Assembly: GCA_947687605.1 (NCBI GenBank)
Contig: CANTUT010001548.1
Location: forward strand, 62,001-126,000
Length of the DNA: 64,000 nucleotides
From: Reutealis trisperma
Lineage: Eukaryota > Streptophyta > Magnoliopsida > Malpighiales > Euphorbiaceae
Direction: 5' to 3'
Numbering within the stretch: position 1 is the stretch's first letter; the number at the start of each line of letters is the position of its first letter. Positions 37,368 to 47,900 of this stretch are shown here, one piece after another. The notes under the pieces are model-generated. The model saw nothing but the letters and a program-made list of their open reading frames with translations. It was not told the DNA's origin and searched no databases. Position numbers and translations under genes: made by a program.

Positions 37368-39156
37368 ATGGTTTCTGAGGTTCCTTCTTCTGCTGCTGGT
37401 GAGGTCAATGTAACAGCAGAGGCTGCAGAAAATAGGTCAGTTTCCAGAGAATTTTTTTTTTAAGTTTTGAATTTGGATTGGTTATTTATGGAAGTCTTTT
37501 TGGGTTGTATCTGAATGCTTGGAATTGAAATTCATGGATAATTGACCTGAGATGTGCAGTTTCGTTATGAGCTTTGTTTTGAATATGGTTAGACACAATA
37601 GGGTATACAAATAAAAGGTATGAGATTGATAAACTAGAGGTTTACATTATTGTATTGCTATCCAAGTGTCCGCAATTTGGGAACTGGTTGTTTTTAGAAT
37701 GTTAGATTGCCTTGGATTATCTTCTGTGTGATATGCTTGTTCATTGCTTGGTTCAATGGTAGAAACCTTTGGCTGCAAAGCTTCACATTCAAGTTCGAAG
37801 ACAATTGAACCACGAAATGCAAAAATGCTGAAGGGTGGGACTATGTCCAAGTTCCAAATTCTCTGTCCTGGAATCTTACTTTGATGGGTTCTGTAAAGGT
37901 CTTCAGTAGGGGTTGAAAACTCCCGAAATGTGTTTTATTTTTCAATCTTGGTACTTTTAATGGCCGTAAATAAATTCACATGTATGATATGAAGCAGCAG
38001 CAGCTATTGCATGCTGGTGAATTTGGATACTTTGCCTGCAAAATCCAATCTTAATATTTATTTGGCCCTGTCATTCAGTAGTATTAAGCTACTTGTTTGT
38101 GCTTCTGAACCGTAAAAGGGGACTTATGTGAATTGGATTAACTGTATTGTGATTAGAATCACTTTTATTTTATTGTTTGACATCAGTTATCTGTGATGCA
38201 GGCCTTGTACTGGTAAGAATAAAGGGAAAGTTCCCAAAAGAATTCACAAGGCTGAGAGGGAAAAACTGAAGCGTGAGCAATTGAATGAGCTCTTCATTGA
38301 GCTAGCTACTGCTCTTGGTAACGTATATTCTCTTCTGTGGTTTTTTTGCAGCCTTCCTTATTTTAATTTCTGCAAAGGTCTGTTATTTGTTACAGTCTTT
38401 TAGTATGACAGACTCCATTTGTTTTGAGATTGTGGCACTGTATCTCACTTGGTGAATTTCTTTCACAGAACTGACGCAGCCAAATAATGGAAAGGCCTCC
38501 ATATTGTCTGAAGCTGCTAAACTGTTGAAGGATTTGCTTGGACAGATTGAGTGCCTCAAGAAGGAAAATTCATCTCTATTATCTGAATCTCACTATGTAA
38601 TGCTTTTTGTTCTCTTTTTTGTCAGGCACTCTGATAAGTATGAAACCTTCTCAAATGCGCAGTTAAAGTAAAAATTGGCCAGTTAAAAAACGCCTTTTAT
38701 GAGAACTGAGAAGAAAGATGTTTAATTTCTGACGCATTTTTCTTGTTGATAATAAAAGATAATAAAAAGATAATAATTGTTGTGCAGGTAACTATTGAAA
38801 AGAATGAGCTGATGGAAGAAAACTCTACCCTAGAAACTCAGATTGAAGGGCTGCAAAGTGAGCTGCAAGCAAAGGTGGCCCAATCAAAACCTGATCTGAA
38901 CGTGCCTCCTCTTGAGTTTCGGCAGCCTGAATTTACATCACCTTTTCCAGGAGAATCTCTAAGGTTGCCTGGGACAGATGGTACATTGCAGCAAGCACCA
39001 GCAGTCTTTGTCGTCCCCATCCATCCCGATCTCCAATCTCATCGAGTGGCTACCTCAAATGTGAGTAAACCGCATGCTAGGTATCCAAATCCGGCAGATT
39101 CATGGCCATCCCAACTTCTTGGGGAGCAACTAACAGCTAGGAAGGAAGTTCAATAG
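37368..39156 (+). CDS. PYE: bHLH transcription factor POPEYE (bHLH47)
   Basis: Four coding exons (37368-37435, 38202-38317, 38469-38596, 38788-39156) give 226 residues. The bHLH spans about residues 30-85. The basic part KVPKRIHKAEREKLKREQLNELF keeps the E-box residues Glu9 and Arg13 but has Lys where His5 is usual, as in PYE. Helix 2 is ASILSEAAKLLKDLLGQIE. It runs into a leucine-zipper-like coiled coil (LKKENSSLL, EKNELMEENSTLETQIEGL). SKPDLNVPP contains a DLNxxP EAR-type repression motif. SNVSKPHARYPNPADSWPSQLLGEQL at the C terminus is also PYE-like. In Arabidopsis, PYE represses iron-homeostasis genes such as NAS4, FRO3 and ZIF1, and pairs with IVc bHLHs. The start ATG matches the MVS... 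opening of PYE. Arabidopsis PYE is slightly longer (240). Confidence 0.93.
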
Positions 39157-40346
39157 CATTAATCTTAGTAAATTTGCAGTGGCCTTATTTTTCATTGATC
39201 GGTAATATCCTTTTGTACAGTTTGTAAATTGTATGATGGATGTGGTTAGTGGTAACTGGTAACATACGGTGGTTTAACATGATAATGAAATTTGGGATTA
39301 GGTAGGTGATGGTGGTCAGTGACCAAATTTTCATTAAAGTGACCGAGTTGCTCTGGTTCGTTTGTGCACATGGTGCAAAAATGGTTAAACTTTGTTTGGG
39401 GAGAAAAGCTAAAATCGGATAACCCAACCCTATGTGTCGAATAATTTCATAAATATTTTATGAATATGAGATGGATCTCCGAGTAATTCCGTTCCTCAGA
39501 CCAATTTAATTAGTTTTCATTTATTACAAATTTTCATTAATTACATGAAAATTATTCGATTAATTTTAATTAAAAAAAAAAAAACTCAGATTTGATAAAA
39601 TAAAAGTATAATAAAGTGCAATCAATCATCAGTAGTAGGAACGTAGCGAGATTATGTCGCAATTAAATAAAGTGAAATTTCAAAGAATATATTTTTTTTT
39701 GTGAAAGGGAAATTTCTAAAACTTTCGTTCTATTGAAGAAGTGCGTGTTATGATTGATTAGTGGGACGGGACATTACATTATTTATGTATTTTTTTTTTT
39801 AATATTATGAAATAATTATGAATGGTAAAAAGTAATATTTGATGTATCAATTATTTTTGCAATATAATTGCAACCTTATTTAACTACCTTTTTGTCTTTT
39901 CCCTTTTCGCCGGTGGCCTACTTTAGAACTCACCAGAGGATGGCAATTTTGTGATTTTCTAAAAGAAAAAGTCTCTTTCAGAGATTCGACAGGCAGGGTT
40001 TGTTGTACTGAATCCACTACATCGAGGAAAAAAGGACAACAATGAACCTGCATAAGATCAACGGTTGATAATGATAAAAATCAACAAATTAAAAATTTCA
40101 ACAATTTGAATGGATTGATAAGAGGGACTAATCAACTCTGACTAATCAACTCTTCCATGTTTAGCAACGGGCCTTTAACAGGTTCCGCGTTTCTTTTTCT
40201 TTTTCACTTTGGTTTCCTCTCTCAGTCTCAGCTTTTCACACACACACAGATGTGTTGTTGAGAAGCCAAAATCTTCGTTGAAAAAAACAATATTAGTAAA
40301 AAATAAAAAACCCTAGCAAGCAACAATTTAGCAGTGGGTGAAATAA
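39157..40346. other. PYE 3' UTR, intergenic DNA and HVA22a 5' leader
   Basis: Sequence to about 39450 is probably PYE 3' UTR. The middle is AT-rich with no coding frame. From about 40180 a pyrimidine-rich leader (TTTCTTTTTCTTTTTCAC, CTCTCTCAGTCTCAG, CA repeat) leads to the HVA22a exon 1. Upstream ATG at 40250 gives only a three-codon frame. Confidence 0.55.
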
Positions 40347-41171
40347 ATGGGATCTGGGCTGGAAGCTTCTTGAAAGTTCTTCTTAAGAACTTTGATGTTC
40401 TTGCTGGGTATGTTTCTCTTTCATTGTTGTTATTTTAGCTTATTTTCTTGAATTCAATTTGTTAAAATCCTGGATTTTCATTTCTTGTTTTATTTTCTCT
40501 AGTCTTTACTTACTCTAAATATCCAATTTTTGCCCGTTTGATTTTTCAAAAATTAGTACTTTTTTTTTTTCAGCTATTGAGATACTTTAAAAAATGTTGT
40601 GTGATTTGATTCATTTGTTTAATCTGCAGGCCTGTGGTTAGTCTTGTTTATCCTCTGTAAGTGTCTTTACCAGTAAACCTTTTATTGTACAATTTGATGG
40701 GATTGAGAATGTACTGTTATCATGGTTGTGTAAATTTTTATTTATCTATTTTTTGTAGATATGCCTCAATTAGGGCAATTGAGACCAAGTCTCCTATTGA
40801 TGACCAGCAATGGCTTACTTATTGGGTCCTATATTCTATGATTACGCTCTTCGAGCTCACTTTTGCCAAAGTCATTGAATGGTAAGATTTTTTATGCACT
40901 ATTAGCTATTAACACGTTTGTTCTGTGTGCATCCTTATTAGGTGATTTTTGTGGGTTTGGCAATATCAAACACTATAAGATAACACGATATGAACCTAAC
41001 ATGAAATTAGCAGATTTCGTTAAGAGGTATTGTGTTCGTGTTAATCCGATTGTAACACGAAAATACTCATGTCATGTCACTAGTTGATCCGTTAACTCCA
41101 AAATGACACGTTTTACCCATTAACACACATTCAACCTAATATATTTTATGACTCCTAATATATTTTATGAC

Positions 41172-41246
<75 letters not shown>

Positions 41247-42529
41247 TTTAATCTCCTTTATAAATTTATATATAATTATATTTTATGTAATAATATAAAT
41301 TAATAGGGGGTTAATTTAGTAAATTTAATTTTTTTAAATATTAAAAAAAAATTAATTAATTTTAAATTTCAAATATGTTATTTGTATCGTGTTACCCATT
41401 AATCATATTCATATTTAGATTTTTACTACAATAAATTAATCGTATTGTGTTTGTATTGATCCTTATCGGATCATTAATATAAGCCAACACGATCTGAATG
41501 TGACCCACTAATACGAATTGCCACTCCTAGACTTTTGAGAGTAGGAGCTTGCATTGAATGTGCTTTTGGATGTCATTAGGCAATGATACCAACCCCTCCA
41601 CACAAAAATATGCTTGAGGTTTTATTTCTTTCCCCTCCTTGTGTAAGCGAATGTTTTGTTGCCCAACTCATGGGGAATGTTGATGATCTCAATTGTGATT
41701 TTAACCTTAAATGTGCTTTCCTATTCAGTAGAATAATTGAGTGGTAAGTTTTTAATTTCTCTTGTTCTTGAATGGCAGCACTTGATTGATGATGGCATTG
41801 ATGTTTCGTACTAATTTAATCTACTCTTGTGGGGTGAAATAAATTTACATGGGAGTTGAACTCTATTTTGGTACCAAGAGGCGAAATGGCTCATTTGTTG
41901 TTAATTTATCATTTATCAAGACTATGCAAGTGTTGCTGAAATATTCTATATCTGTAATGGCAGGATACCAATTTGGTCGTATGCAAAGCTCATTTTGACC
42001 TGCTGGTTGGTGATTCCATATTTCAGTGGAGCTGCTTATGTTTATGAGCACTTTGTGAGACCTCTCTTTGTCAACCCAAAACAAACGGTTAACATATGGT
42101 ACGTTCCAAGGAAGAAGGATGTCTTCAGCAAGCCAGATGACATTCTAACTGCTGCAGAGAGATACATTGAAGAGAATGGAACTGAAGCATTTGAGAAGCT
42201 CATTCACAGGGTATGCGATGAAGCATTAACACTTAGTTTTTCTCACTTAGGACTGTATTTTGGGAGCTAACTGATTCTAAAAGCAAGTGATGATAGGGCT
42301 AATTGATTGCAGTGATTATACCTTTTCCCTAAACTGACAGTGAATGCGGCAGATTAGATAGTCTATTAATAATATGACATATAAATATTATCAAATAATC
42401 TATAATCTATTTCTCAAAAAATAAAAAAAAAAATCTACAATTATGATAATTGCTTTATTTTTTTACTACCTCCGTGTTTTGCAGGCTGATAAGTCTAGCA
42501 GCAGTGGCTATGCAGACGTGATCTATTAA
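40347..42529 (+). CDS. HVA22A: HVA22-like protein a (TB2/DP1/HVA22 family), exon 1 frameshifted
   Basis: Five exons: 40347-40407, 40630-40656, 40759-40881, 41964-42210, 42485-42529. The product belongs to the Yop1/DP1/REEP group, which bends the ER membrane by hairpin insertion and is often ABA- or stress-induced in plants. Visible family features are FDVLAGPVVSLVYPLYASIRAIE, the hydrophobic hairpin WLTYWVLYSMITLFELTFAK, IPIWSYAKLILTCWLVIPYFSGAAYVYEHFVRP and VNIWYVPRKKD. The product would be about 167 residues. From ATG 40347 the frame is MGSGLEAS and stops at 40371-40373. The family reads MGSGxGSFLKVLL, and one extra G in the GGG at 40356-40358 would restore it. No other upstream ATG is in frame. 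All other exons and junctions are intact, so a base-call error or a very recent mutation is likelier than old decay. Intron 3 carries a hAT MITE. Confidence 0.85.
40952..41529. mobile_element. hAT-like MITE in intron 3 of HVA22a
   Basis: The ends TGGGTTTGGCAAT and ATTGCCACTCCTA are inverted repeats (10 of 13 match). They are flanked by 8-bp repeats GATTTTTG (40944-40951) and GACTTTTG (41530-41537), which differ by one C/T. The 8-bp duplication and the GGxxTGGCAAT termini fit hAT elements. The interior has GT-rich CACGA-like motifs at both ends and a 66-bp TA run (41177-41242) in the centre. There is no coding capacity. Confidence 0.65.
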
Positions 42530-43609
42530 GTCTTGTAACTCTCAGTTTGGTCTGTCACCTTTACTTTTTTTTTTTTTAAATGACTTCGACTAGAGTTTTC
42601 TACTTCTCATCTTGGCTGAACCTATGGTTCTTCTGTCTTCTATCTGATATGGTCTGTCTTCCAGTTTTGTGAAGGATACTATTTGTTGTAGTATATAATT
42701 TAATGTTTTGATGTAATTATTAGTGTGTGTGTGTGTGTAAACCACGCACAGGACTTCCTAGTTCAAGTGAAAAGCACTTGTTTTCTAAAGATATGCTGAT
42801 CTTTTTTCTTCTTCGTAATTGTTGTTTGTTCTTTTAAACATCTGGGAAATGTTTTTATTGCTCGTTGGAGCCGACTCAATAAGCTAAACATATGCTGTGT
42901 TCCTTGTCAAGGCCCATAAAATTCACTATCAGTTCATGAAGTCTGAGCTAACTCTTATTTACTGTTGCATTGAAGACATGTTTCAAAGTTCGTATCTATA
43001 AAATAACTAGTCTACTAATTCAATTGCATTCCAACCAATTGTTTGCTTCTTGTTTGTGGATTAAAATTTACACTTTGATTAGAATTGACACATAATTTGC
43101 GATTAAAACTGCATTGATGCATTTAATTATACAATCAATTCTTGCAACAGCAGCATGTTGACCTGTGCAGTCTATAATTCCAGTGTGGAGAACAATAAAC
43201 AACAAAAATTTGGACTTCTTAGATTTCCTGTGAGTGGCATTTATTCTTGTAGTGTTTTATTTCTTTTCAACTTTTTAGTCTAATATGAATTATTTGTCTT
43301 CAGTTGCATAAATGTATAATTTTAATTTAATATTTAAAATTAGAAGTGCGTGGCAACAAAAAAAAAAAAAACAAAAAGAAGAAAAAAGGATATTTGTTTT
43401 CAATTACATAAAAAAAAAAAGTTTCTTTTTTTTTTAAAAAAATAAAATCTGAAATAGATTTTTTTTTTTTACATTTAAATATTTATTTTCATTTTGTTTT
43501 AATGCGAGCAAAATACGTCATTAGTACTGTAATGCATTTTTTTCCTCTCAATCAATCAAGATTTACCTAGAAAATTACGGTAGGATTTGGATTGTATTCT
43601 CTTATATTA

Positions 43610-43888
43610 TACTCCATTTTTTTTATAATAATAGTCATTTTAAAAAGTTACATACATATTAAATACATTATAAAATAACTTCAATTTTTACTGAGATTGA
43701 TAAAATATATCTTTATTTGATCATTAAAAATAATAAATGTTGCATAAAAAGTGAGAGAGAAAATAGAGTTAGAAATAACGATAAAATAAAAAAAATGTAA
43801 TAAATGTTATATAGAACCCTTAAAATGACAATTAATTTGAAATAAAATTTTTTTCTAAAACGGCTATTATTATAAAACGGAGAGAGTA
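43610..43888. mobile_element. Stowaway-like MITE
   Basis: The left end TACTCCATTTTTTTTATAA with ATAGTCATTTT pairs with the right end ACGGCTATTATTATAAAACG + GAGAGAGTA. The left tip has lost about four bases of the CTCTCTCC motif. TA lies at both edges. It is about 279 bp and non-coding. Confidence 0.65.
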
Positions 43889-43965
43889 ATAAACATAATA
43901 AATCATATTAATATCATTAATATAATATTAATTAATATGATTTATATATTTAACTTTATATATTT

Positions 43966-44204
43966 TCTCCATCTCACTTTGATAGGCAATTTTTATTTTG
44001 CACATAAATTAAGAAAATTAGCATTAATTTTAACCATTATTTATTTACTAAAATACCTTTATTTATTAATCATTTTTTTACTAAAGAAAGTGAAATTTTA
44101 ATTGTAGGTTGTAATATTAATGTTAATTGATGAAGGTAATTTTGACTATTATTAACAATAATATTTCTTGGTTCAATTTGATTTGTATCAATAGGAGTAT
44201 ATTA
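43966..44204. mobile_element. decayed second Stowaway-like MITE
   Basis: TTCTCCATCTCACTTTGATA on the left and TTTGTATCAATAGGAGTA on the right resemble diverged mariner-type termini (CTCCxTCxCACTTTGAT form). It abuts the previous element. The edges are uncertain. Confidence 0.35.
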
Positions 44205-44689
44205 AATATTTTTATCATTTAATGAAAAATATTTTTGTCATTTCTATGTCATAGTAAAAAAATTTGCTTATAATACCCTTAGATGAAAAATTAAGATTTT
44301 TATGTTTCAATTAAATTTTAGTCTCTTTTTTCAATAAAAAACTTTGGAATTTATAATTTATGTTAATAAATAATTGTAATATGTTTTTTCACTAAAATGC
44401 TTTGAAACTTACAAATTATGTAAATTAGTTAAAAATAAAATCTCTTAACTTCAATTTAGCTTAACAACATTGAATAATCCAATAAGAAAAATAATTTTTA
44501 TTGGAAATGAAGAACTGTAACTTTAGATACACTTCATATCTAAATGAAAATCTTGAAAAAAAGAAAAAAACGATTATATTGTTTAATTTCTACTGGAAAT
44601 CAAGAACAAGAACAAGAACAAAGTTTTACTTTATCAAAGTAAATAAAGTTAAAAAATATGAAAAATAGTATGATTTAGTAGACTATATA

Positions 44690-45360
44690 ATAACACTACT
44701 GATATAAATTCAACTTAATCAAAATATAATTTATGAAATATAATAAAAATATAAATCATAGTTAGTATGGATTATGATATAGCAAAATCGATATAAGTTT
44801 AGCTTAATCACAATTTATTTGATTAATAAAAAAAATCTTAATTATTGTAATCGTAATGTAGTACCATTGATTTAAATTTAATTTTAATCAAAGTTCAATT
44901 GATAAAAATATAATATTTGATAATAGCATGGAATATTAATCAAAATCCAGTTGATGAAAAATTGTCATTTCATTAACATATAACATATTGTGACACTATT
45001 ACTGTTAATTTTATTAAATCAAAATTTAATTAAATAAAAATTGAAACTTGATTTATATATAATATGATATGGCACTATTATCATGGCACTATTACCATTA
45101 ATTTAATTGAATCAAAATCTAATTGATGAAAAATGAAGACTTAATTAATATAGAACATCATATGGCATTGTTGATGATAGTTCAATTTAATCAAAGTTCA
45201 ATTAAATAATACTAAAATTTTAATGTATAATTTTCACATTATATGATAATTATATGACAATGACACTATAGGTAATAGATTAATTAAAGTTCAATAAATT
45301 AATACTTAAATTTTAATTATAGTTATCACATTATATAATAATAATATGATAATTAATTTT
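44690..45360. repeat. degenerate tandem array, units of about 75-95 bp
   Basis: At least seven diverged units follow one another. Each has the pattern CACTATT(A), then TTAATTTAATTxAATCAAA, then a run like TCTAATTGATGAAAAAT, then an AT-rich tail ending in ATATGATATGG or similar. Clear unit starts are near 44998, 45081 and 45165, and earlier ones are more decayed. There is no coding potential. Confidence 0.55.
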
Positions 45361-46078
45361 TTTTTACCATGAAATTAATTATTAATTTAATGAAAACAAT
45401 TAATTTGATTGCATGGTACTACAAGATATCTTGCAACTAATTTTGTAAATTTTTTAACTTTTTTGCAATTACTTTTAATAAATGCATGCATGCTATTAAA
45501 AATTGTTTTAATATATAATTTAATTTAATTTCACATATGTTAATGTAAAAATCTAAAAATAATTAAATAATTTTTTCAAATTAGTTATGGAAAGTTTATT
45601 TTATTTTTAATTTATTCTAATCTCTTTATTGGATATATGAAGATATAATCAGCTCCAAAATTAACTTAACCTTAAGATTTTTTATTTTATAATAAAATAG
45701 TTATTATATATATTAATTCATATCAAGTTTTAATATATTAATTTGAAAATTTATAAAATTAAATTTATTGTCTATCTTAATTAGATATAAAAGTTATATA
45801 TGTCTTTTAACATACTGAATGACTGTATTAAATGTATTTGAACTGAATCAAATTGATTCAAATAATATTACTCATTTATTAATTAATAATTAAAAAAGAA
45901 AATAATCTATAATTTGAGAAAAAAAAAAAAAAAAACTCTATCAACATGAGAAAGGAAGAGTATTTATTTGAATCATTAATATGATATTCATTTTGTGACA
46001 ATGATGATTAAGAAGTTCATTAATTTAAAAAAAAATTAAAACAAAAAGTAACAGCTTATTTTATTTTATATTCTGATG

Positions 46079-46086
46079 ACACGTGT
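46079..46086. promoter_or_regulatory. G-box/ABRE palindrome in the PAM68 promoter
   Basis: The perfect 8-bp palindrome ACACGTGT (within GACACGTGTCC) lies 134-141 bp upstream of the PAM68 start codon. G-boxes close to the start are typical of light-regulated photosynthesis genes, through HY5 and PIF factors. Confidence 0.5.
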
Positions 46087-46219
46087 CCCATCTCAAAACT
46101 CGAACTGAAGTCCCACTCCCACCCTTATCTTTTCATCTCCAAAACCAACATTAGACAGCCTCTCTCTGAACAGCATTCTTCTAATAATCTCTGTATAGAG
46201 ATAAAGAGAGAGTGCGTTA

Positions 46220-46967
46220 ATGGCTTCAACAAAGATAGGGTTCAGGCCATTCAAGGTAAAATTTCATACTATGCTTGCAAATATTGTAAACTGAATTCCA
46301 TTAAATAAATTTTCAACTTGGAAAATGCAGCTTTTCATGTAGTTAATAAATTAGAGTTTACATTTTGTTCCTGGTTCTGCAGATTGATAGTTTCATTGGA
46401 CAAGCTTCAACCTTTACATCTTCTGTTACTCTAATAAAACAAACCCACCAATTTTCGGTTTGCAAAGAAAATTTCTACCAAAATCAATATAATTTTTCAC
46501 ACTCTAAGCCCCTATATGCTACCTTGAATAGCCCAAGAGGGTTTGGCCCTCCTCCAAAGAAAAGCAAAAAGACCAAGAAACCTCCGACAGTCTACGATGA
46601 TGATGATGATGAGGAAGAGGAGGATGACGGCGGCGAAGCAGATGATGATGGCATCATACCTGAGGTAGTGACCAACAGGATGATTAGCAGAATGGGATTT
46701 TCAGTGGGAATTCCATTGTTTATTGGGCTGTTGTTCTTTCCATTCTTTTACTATCTGAAAGTTGGTCTAAAGATTGATGTACCCACATGGGTGCCTTTTA
46801 TAGTGTCCTTCTTCTTCTTTGGTTCTGCTTTGTTAGGTGTAAGTTATGGTATTGTCTCCTCCAGTTGGGATCCAATGAGGGAAGGCTCACTCTTAGGTTG
46901 GAATGAGGCGCAGAAGAATTGGCCTGTCTTTTGGCAGTCTCTTTGGGGTAGATCTGGGAAGAAATAG
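46220..46967 (+). CDS. PAM68: PAM68, photosystem II assembly factor, chloroplast
   Basis: Two exons (46220-46255 and 46383-46967) give 206 residues. Residues 1 to about 55 are Ser/Thr/Lys-rich without acidic clusters, as expected of a chloroplast transit peptide. SPRGFGPPPKKSKKTKKPP (about 62-80) is followed by an acidic run of Asp/Glu at 84-101. Then come IIPEVVTNRMISRMG and two membrane spans (about 118-136 and 147-170), with DVPTWVPF between them. The signature SSSWDPMREGSLLGWNEA and KNWPVFWQS closes the protein. This matches Arabidopsis PAM68 (At4g19100), a thylakoid protein that works with HCF136 and LPA1 in early D1 and reaction-centre assembly. The start ATG at 46220 lies 36 bases before a clean GT donor. 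The gene converges with EB1 on the other strand, 930 bp away. Confidence 0.93.
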
Positions 46968-47900
46968 GACTTAGGTTTCTCTCTGTATTTTTGCCTATTT
47001 TGTGTTTCCTTCTTCCTTGTGATATCTATCATCATGTTCAAATGATAAAAGAGAATCTTGATGTTACATAGCCTTGAGTTTGTAAAATTTTGAGCCAGTC
47101 TTGAGTATGTAAATGCTTAGATTCGAACTTTTAAAAAAAGATACTACTTGATACTGAATGATTTATCTGACTCTTTTGGAAGGATTTTTATGTTTGTAAC
47201 CAACATTATGTAGTTTCCTACTTTCATGCTGCACAAAGAATAAAATTAAATGAAAGGTGTTGACAAGGTAGCTGCATTTTTGTAAATCTCCAACAGAAAT
47301 TTATATGCTTCTCTAGTTGTGCTAGGTTCAACTTGCCTGTTCTGTTTTCTGGTAGAGATGTAATTTTCTAAAATTTGAGAAATTATCGGCTTCATTCTAA
47401 CACATGAAAATGGCACTGTGCATTTACAAACACAAGTCACCTAAAAATATAAATTCGACACTTAAATGCTAGGAAGCAAGACCGAGTCCGGAGCAAAATC
47501 CAATCACATTATAACCGAAAAATATTTGAAAAGAAGAAGAGTAATTAGCCAAAGCAACTTTCCATCTGCACTTGTGAGAAAGCACGGGCAAAAGGCCTAC
47601 ATTGTTTAACCAATTTGTGAGGAGATGATAAACCAACAAAAACTCCAACTATATTATATGCAAAGAAAGAAAAGCAGCAGCAGCTGCTGCTATGATTAGT
47701 CATTGCTTCAAATCAAAGATGATATCAGCTAGTGCAAGGAAAGAAAGGCTACATTTATTTTCGTTAAACAGTATTTAAGAGACTAGAGCATAGTGAGAGA
47801 TCACTACTATCATGTGATCAATACAACCAAAAGCTTGTTTAACAAGATCGTGAAAGTTTCTTCCCTTTTCTGAGCAGCATTATCTATTACTAATCAAAAT
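46968..47900. other. convergent 3' UTRs of PAM68 and EB1
   Basis: The space between the two stop codons must hold both 3' UTRs. A perfect 16-bp palindrome AGCAGCAGCTGCTGCT lies at 47676-47691. There is no coding frame. Confidence 0.6.

Larger units (their letters stand above)
42530..46078. other. HVA22a 3' UTR and AT-rich intergenic DNA
   Basis: To about 42900 the sequence is 3' UTR-like, with a GT run at 42724-42738. Then come poly-A/T-rich DNA, two mariner-type MITEs (43610-43888 and about 43966-44204) and a degenerate tandem array (44690-45360). I see no coding frame. Confidence 0.6.

Noticed and set aside
37741..37765. GGTTCAATGGTAG resembling tRNA elements
   Set aside because: No acceptor stem, anticodon arm or T-arm can be assembled around it, and it lies in PYE intron 1.
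47051..47072. GAATCTTGATGTT downstream of PAM68 resembling miR172
   Set aside because: It matches only the first 12 bases (AGAATCTTGATG) and then diverges. No complementary arm lies nearby, and the site is in the PAM68 3' UTR.
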